Source of the DNA: Lachnospiraceae bacterium XBB2008
Lineage (GTDB): Bacteria > Bacillota > Clostridia > Lachnospirales > Lachnospiraceae
NCBI GenBank assembly: GCA_900102235.1
Contig: FMVL01000012.1
Span: 35,760-99,759, forward strand
Reading direction: 5' to 3'
DNA length: 64,000 nucleotides
The notes below the pieces were generated by a model that was given only the letters and a program-made list of their open reading frames with translations, was not told the origin of the DNA and made no database searches. Shown here piece after piece: positions 63,808-64,000 of the stretch. How positions within the stretch are numbered: the stretch's first letter is position 1; each line of letters opens with the position of its first letter. A program made the position numbers and the translations under genes.

Positions 63808-64000
63808 TTAGTTGGCGTTCTCAGCCGCTAAGTATTCTTTCACCCGAGCATAATAGATTCTCAGGAGTTTATTACATCCGGCCACCATATATACGTAATA
63901 AGGCTTTCCTTCAGCCTTTTTGCGCATGACGAATTGATATACCGGATCGTCGTACAAGTTGAGTTGCACGATGATACGTACAACCTGAAAGAGTTGCTTA
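63808..64000 (-). mobile_element. IS110-family transposase, C-terminal part (runs off the window)
   Basis: On the minus strand the frame reads ...YQFVMRKKAEGKPYYVYMVAGCNKLLRIYYARVKEYLAAENAN and a stop at 63808-63810. KPYYVYMVAG.NKxLRIYYARVKEYL is the C-terminus of IS110-type (transposase_20) recombinases, downstream of the catalytic Ser. The start lies beyond 64000. The non-coding stretch 63671-63807 is likely the element's end plus flanking DNA; I see no clear terminal repeat. Confidence 0.8.

Overview
The window looks like a chromosomal segment of a Gram-positive anaerobe of the class Clostridia, most likely a Lachnospiraceae-type bacterium. Evidence: a pyruvate formate-lyase activase next to a small 2[4Fe-4S] ferredoxin, the glgC-glgD pair, an atpZ-atpI-headed F-type ATP synthase operon, SpoVG, GdpP, DnaD and a DnaC/DnaI-type loader, SleB-type wall hydrolases, and strong AGGAGG ribosome sites. 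This assignment is an inference from gene content; no marker RNA gene is present.

Positions 1-55.9 kb are dense core genome. 0-5.9 kb: pflA end, ferredoxin, a leftward dnaB-rplI-gdpP group and a rightward rpsF-ssb-rpsR operon. 5.96-6.6 kb: a gene-free stretch with its own promoter and more than ten well-formed stem-loops, closed by an 8-bp long-range helix; I read it as a large structured non-coding RNA. 6.6-11.6 kb: GH18/SH3 wall protein, Sua5, RpiB, a coiled-coil SleB hydrolase, DUF402. 11.7-21.4 kb: complete ATP synthase operon atpZ-I-B-E-F-H-A-G-D-C, whose c subunit carries a sodium-binding signature, followed by an 847-aa membrane-anchored protein with a degenerate C39-like domain. 21.4-26.1 kb (leftward): prs, dnaC, dnaD, murC, with a cluster of six DnaA-box-like sites between dnaD and murC. 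26.2-36.1 kb: a membrane protein, glgC-glgD, spoVG, pth, mfd, htrA. 36.2-41.5 kb: an alpha-toroid-like protein, pyrC, an HTH-Uma2 fusion and an HD-GYP protein. 41.5-48.4 kb: SAM-I riboswitch with metK, dnaE, pfkA, a TrmH/SpoU methyltransferase. 48.5-55.8 kb: SH3-SleB hydrolase, NfeD and SPFH proteins, birA, a small conserved protein, dusB, greA, lysS.

From about 55.9 kb the character changes. The sequence is visibly more A+T-rich, all intact genes point the same way, and functions are unrelated: TetR regulator, two Tiki/TraB-like membrane proteins, CPBP protease, VanZ, a membrane metallopeptidase, a methyltransferase and an isochorismatase-like hydrolase. Between them lie gene relics (internally deleted alpha/beta hydrolase, tail of a metallophosphoesterase, unidentified frames, decayed DUF3781-like gene). 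Four of the spacers carry the same roughly 25-35 bp element. The window ends in the C-terminus of an IS110-family transposase. This is an accessory gene-turnover region with a recurring spacer.

The most unusual observations are the approximately 560-nt RNA candidate, the recurring spacer with its gene relics, two places where a promoter -10 sits in the loop of a terminator-like hairpin whose 3' arm holds the next gene's ribosome site, and the DnaA-box cluster upstream of dnaD-dnaC.
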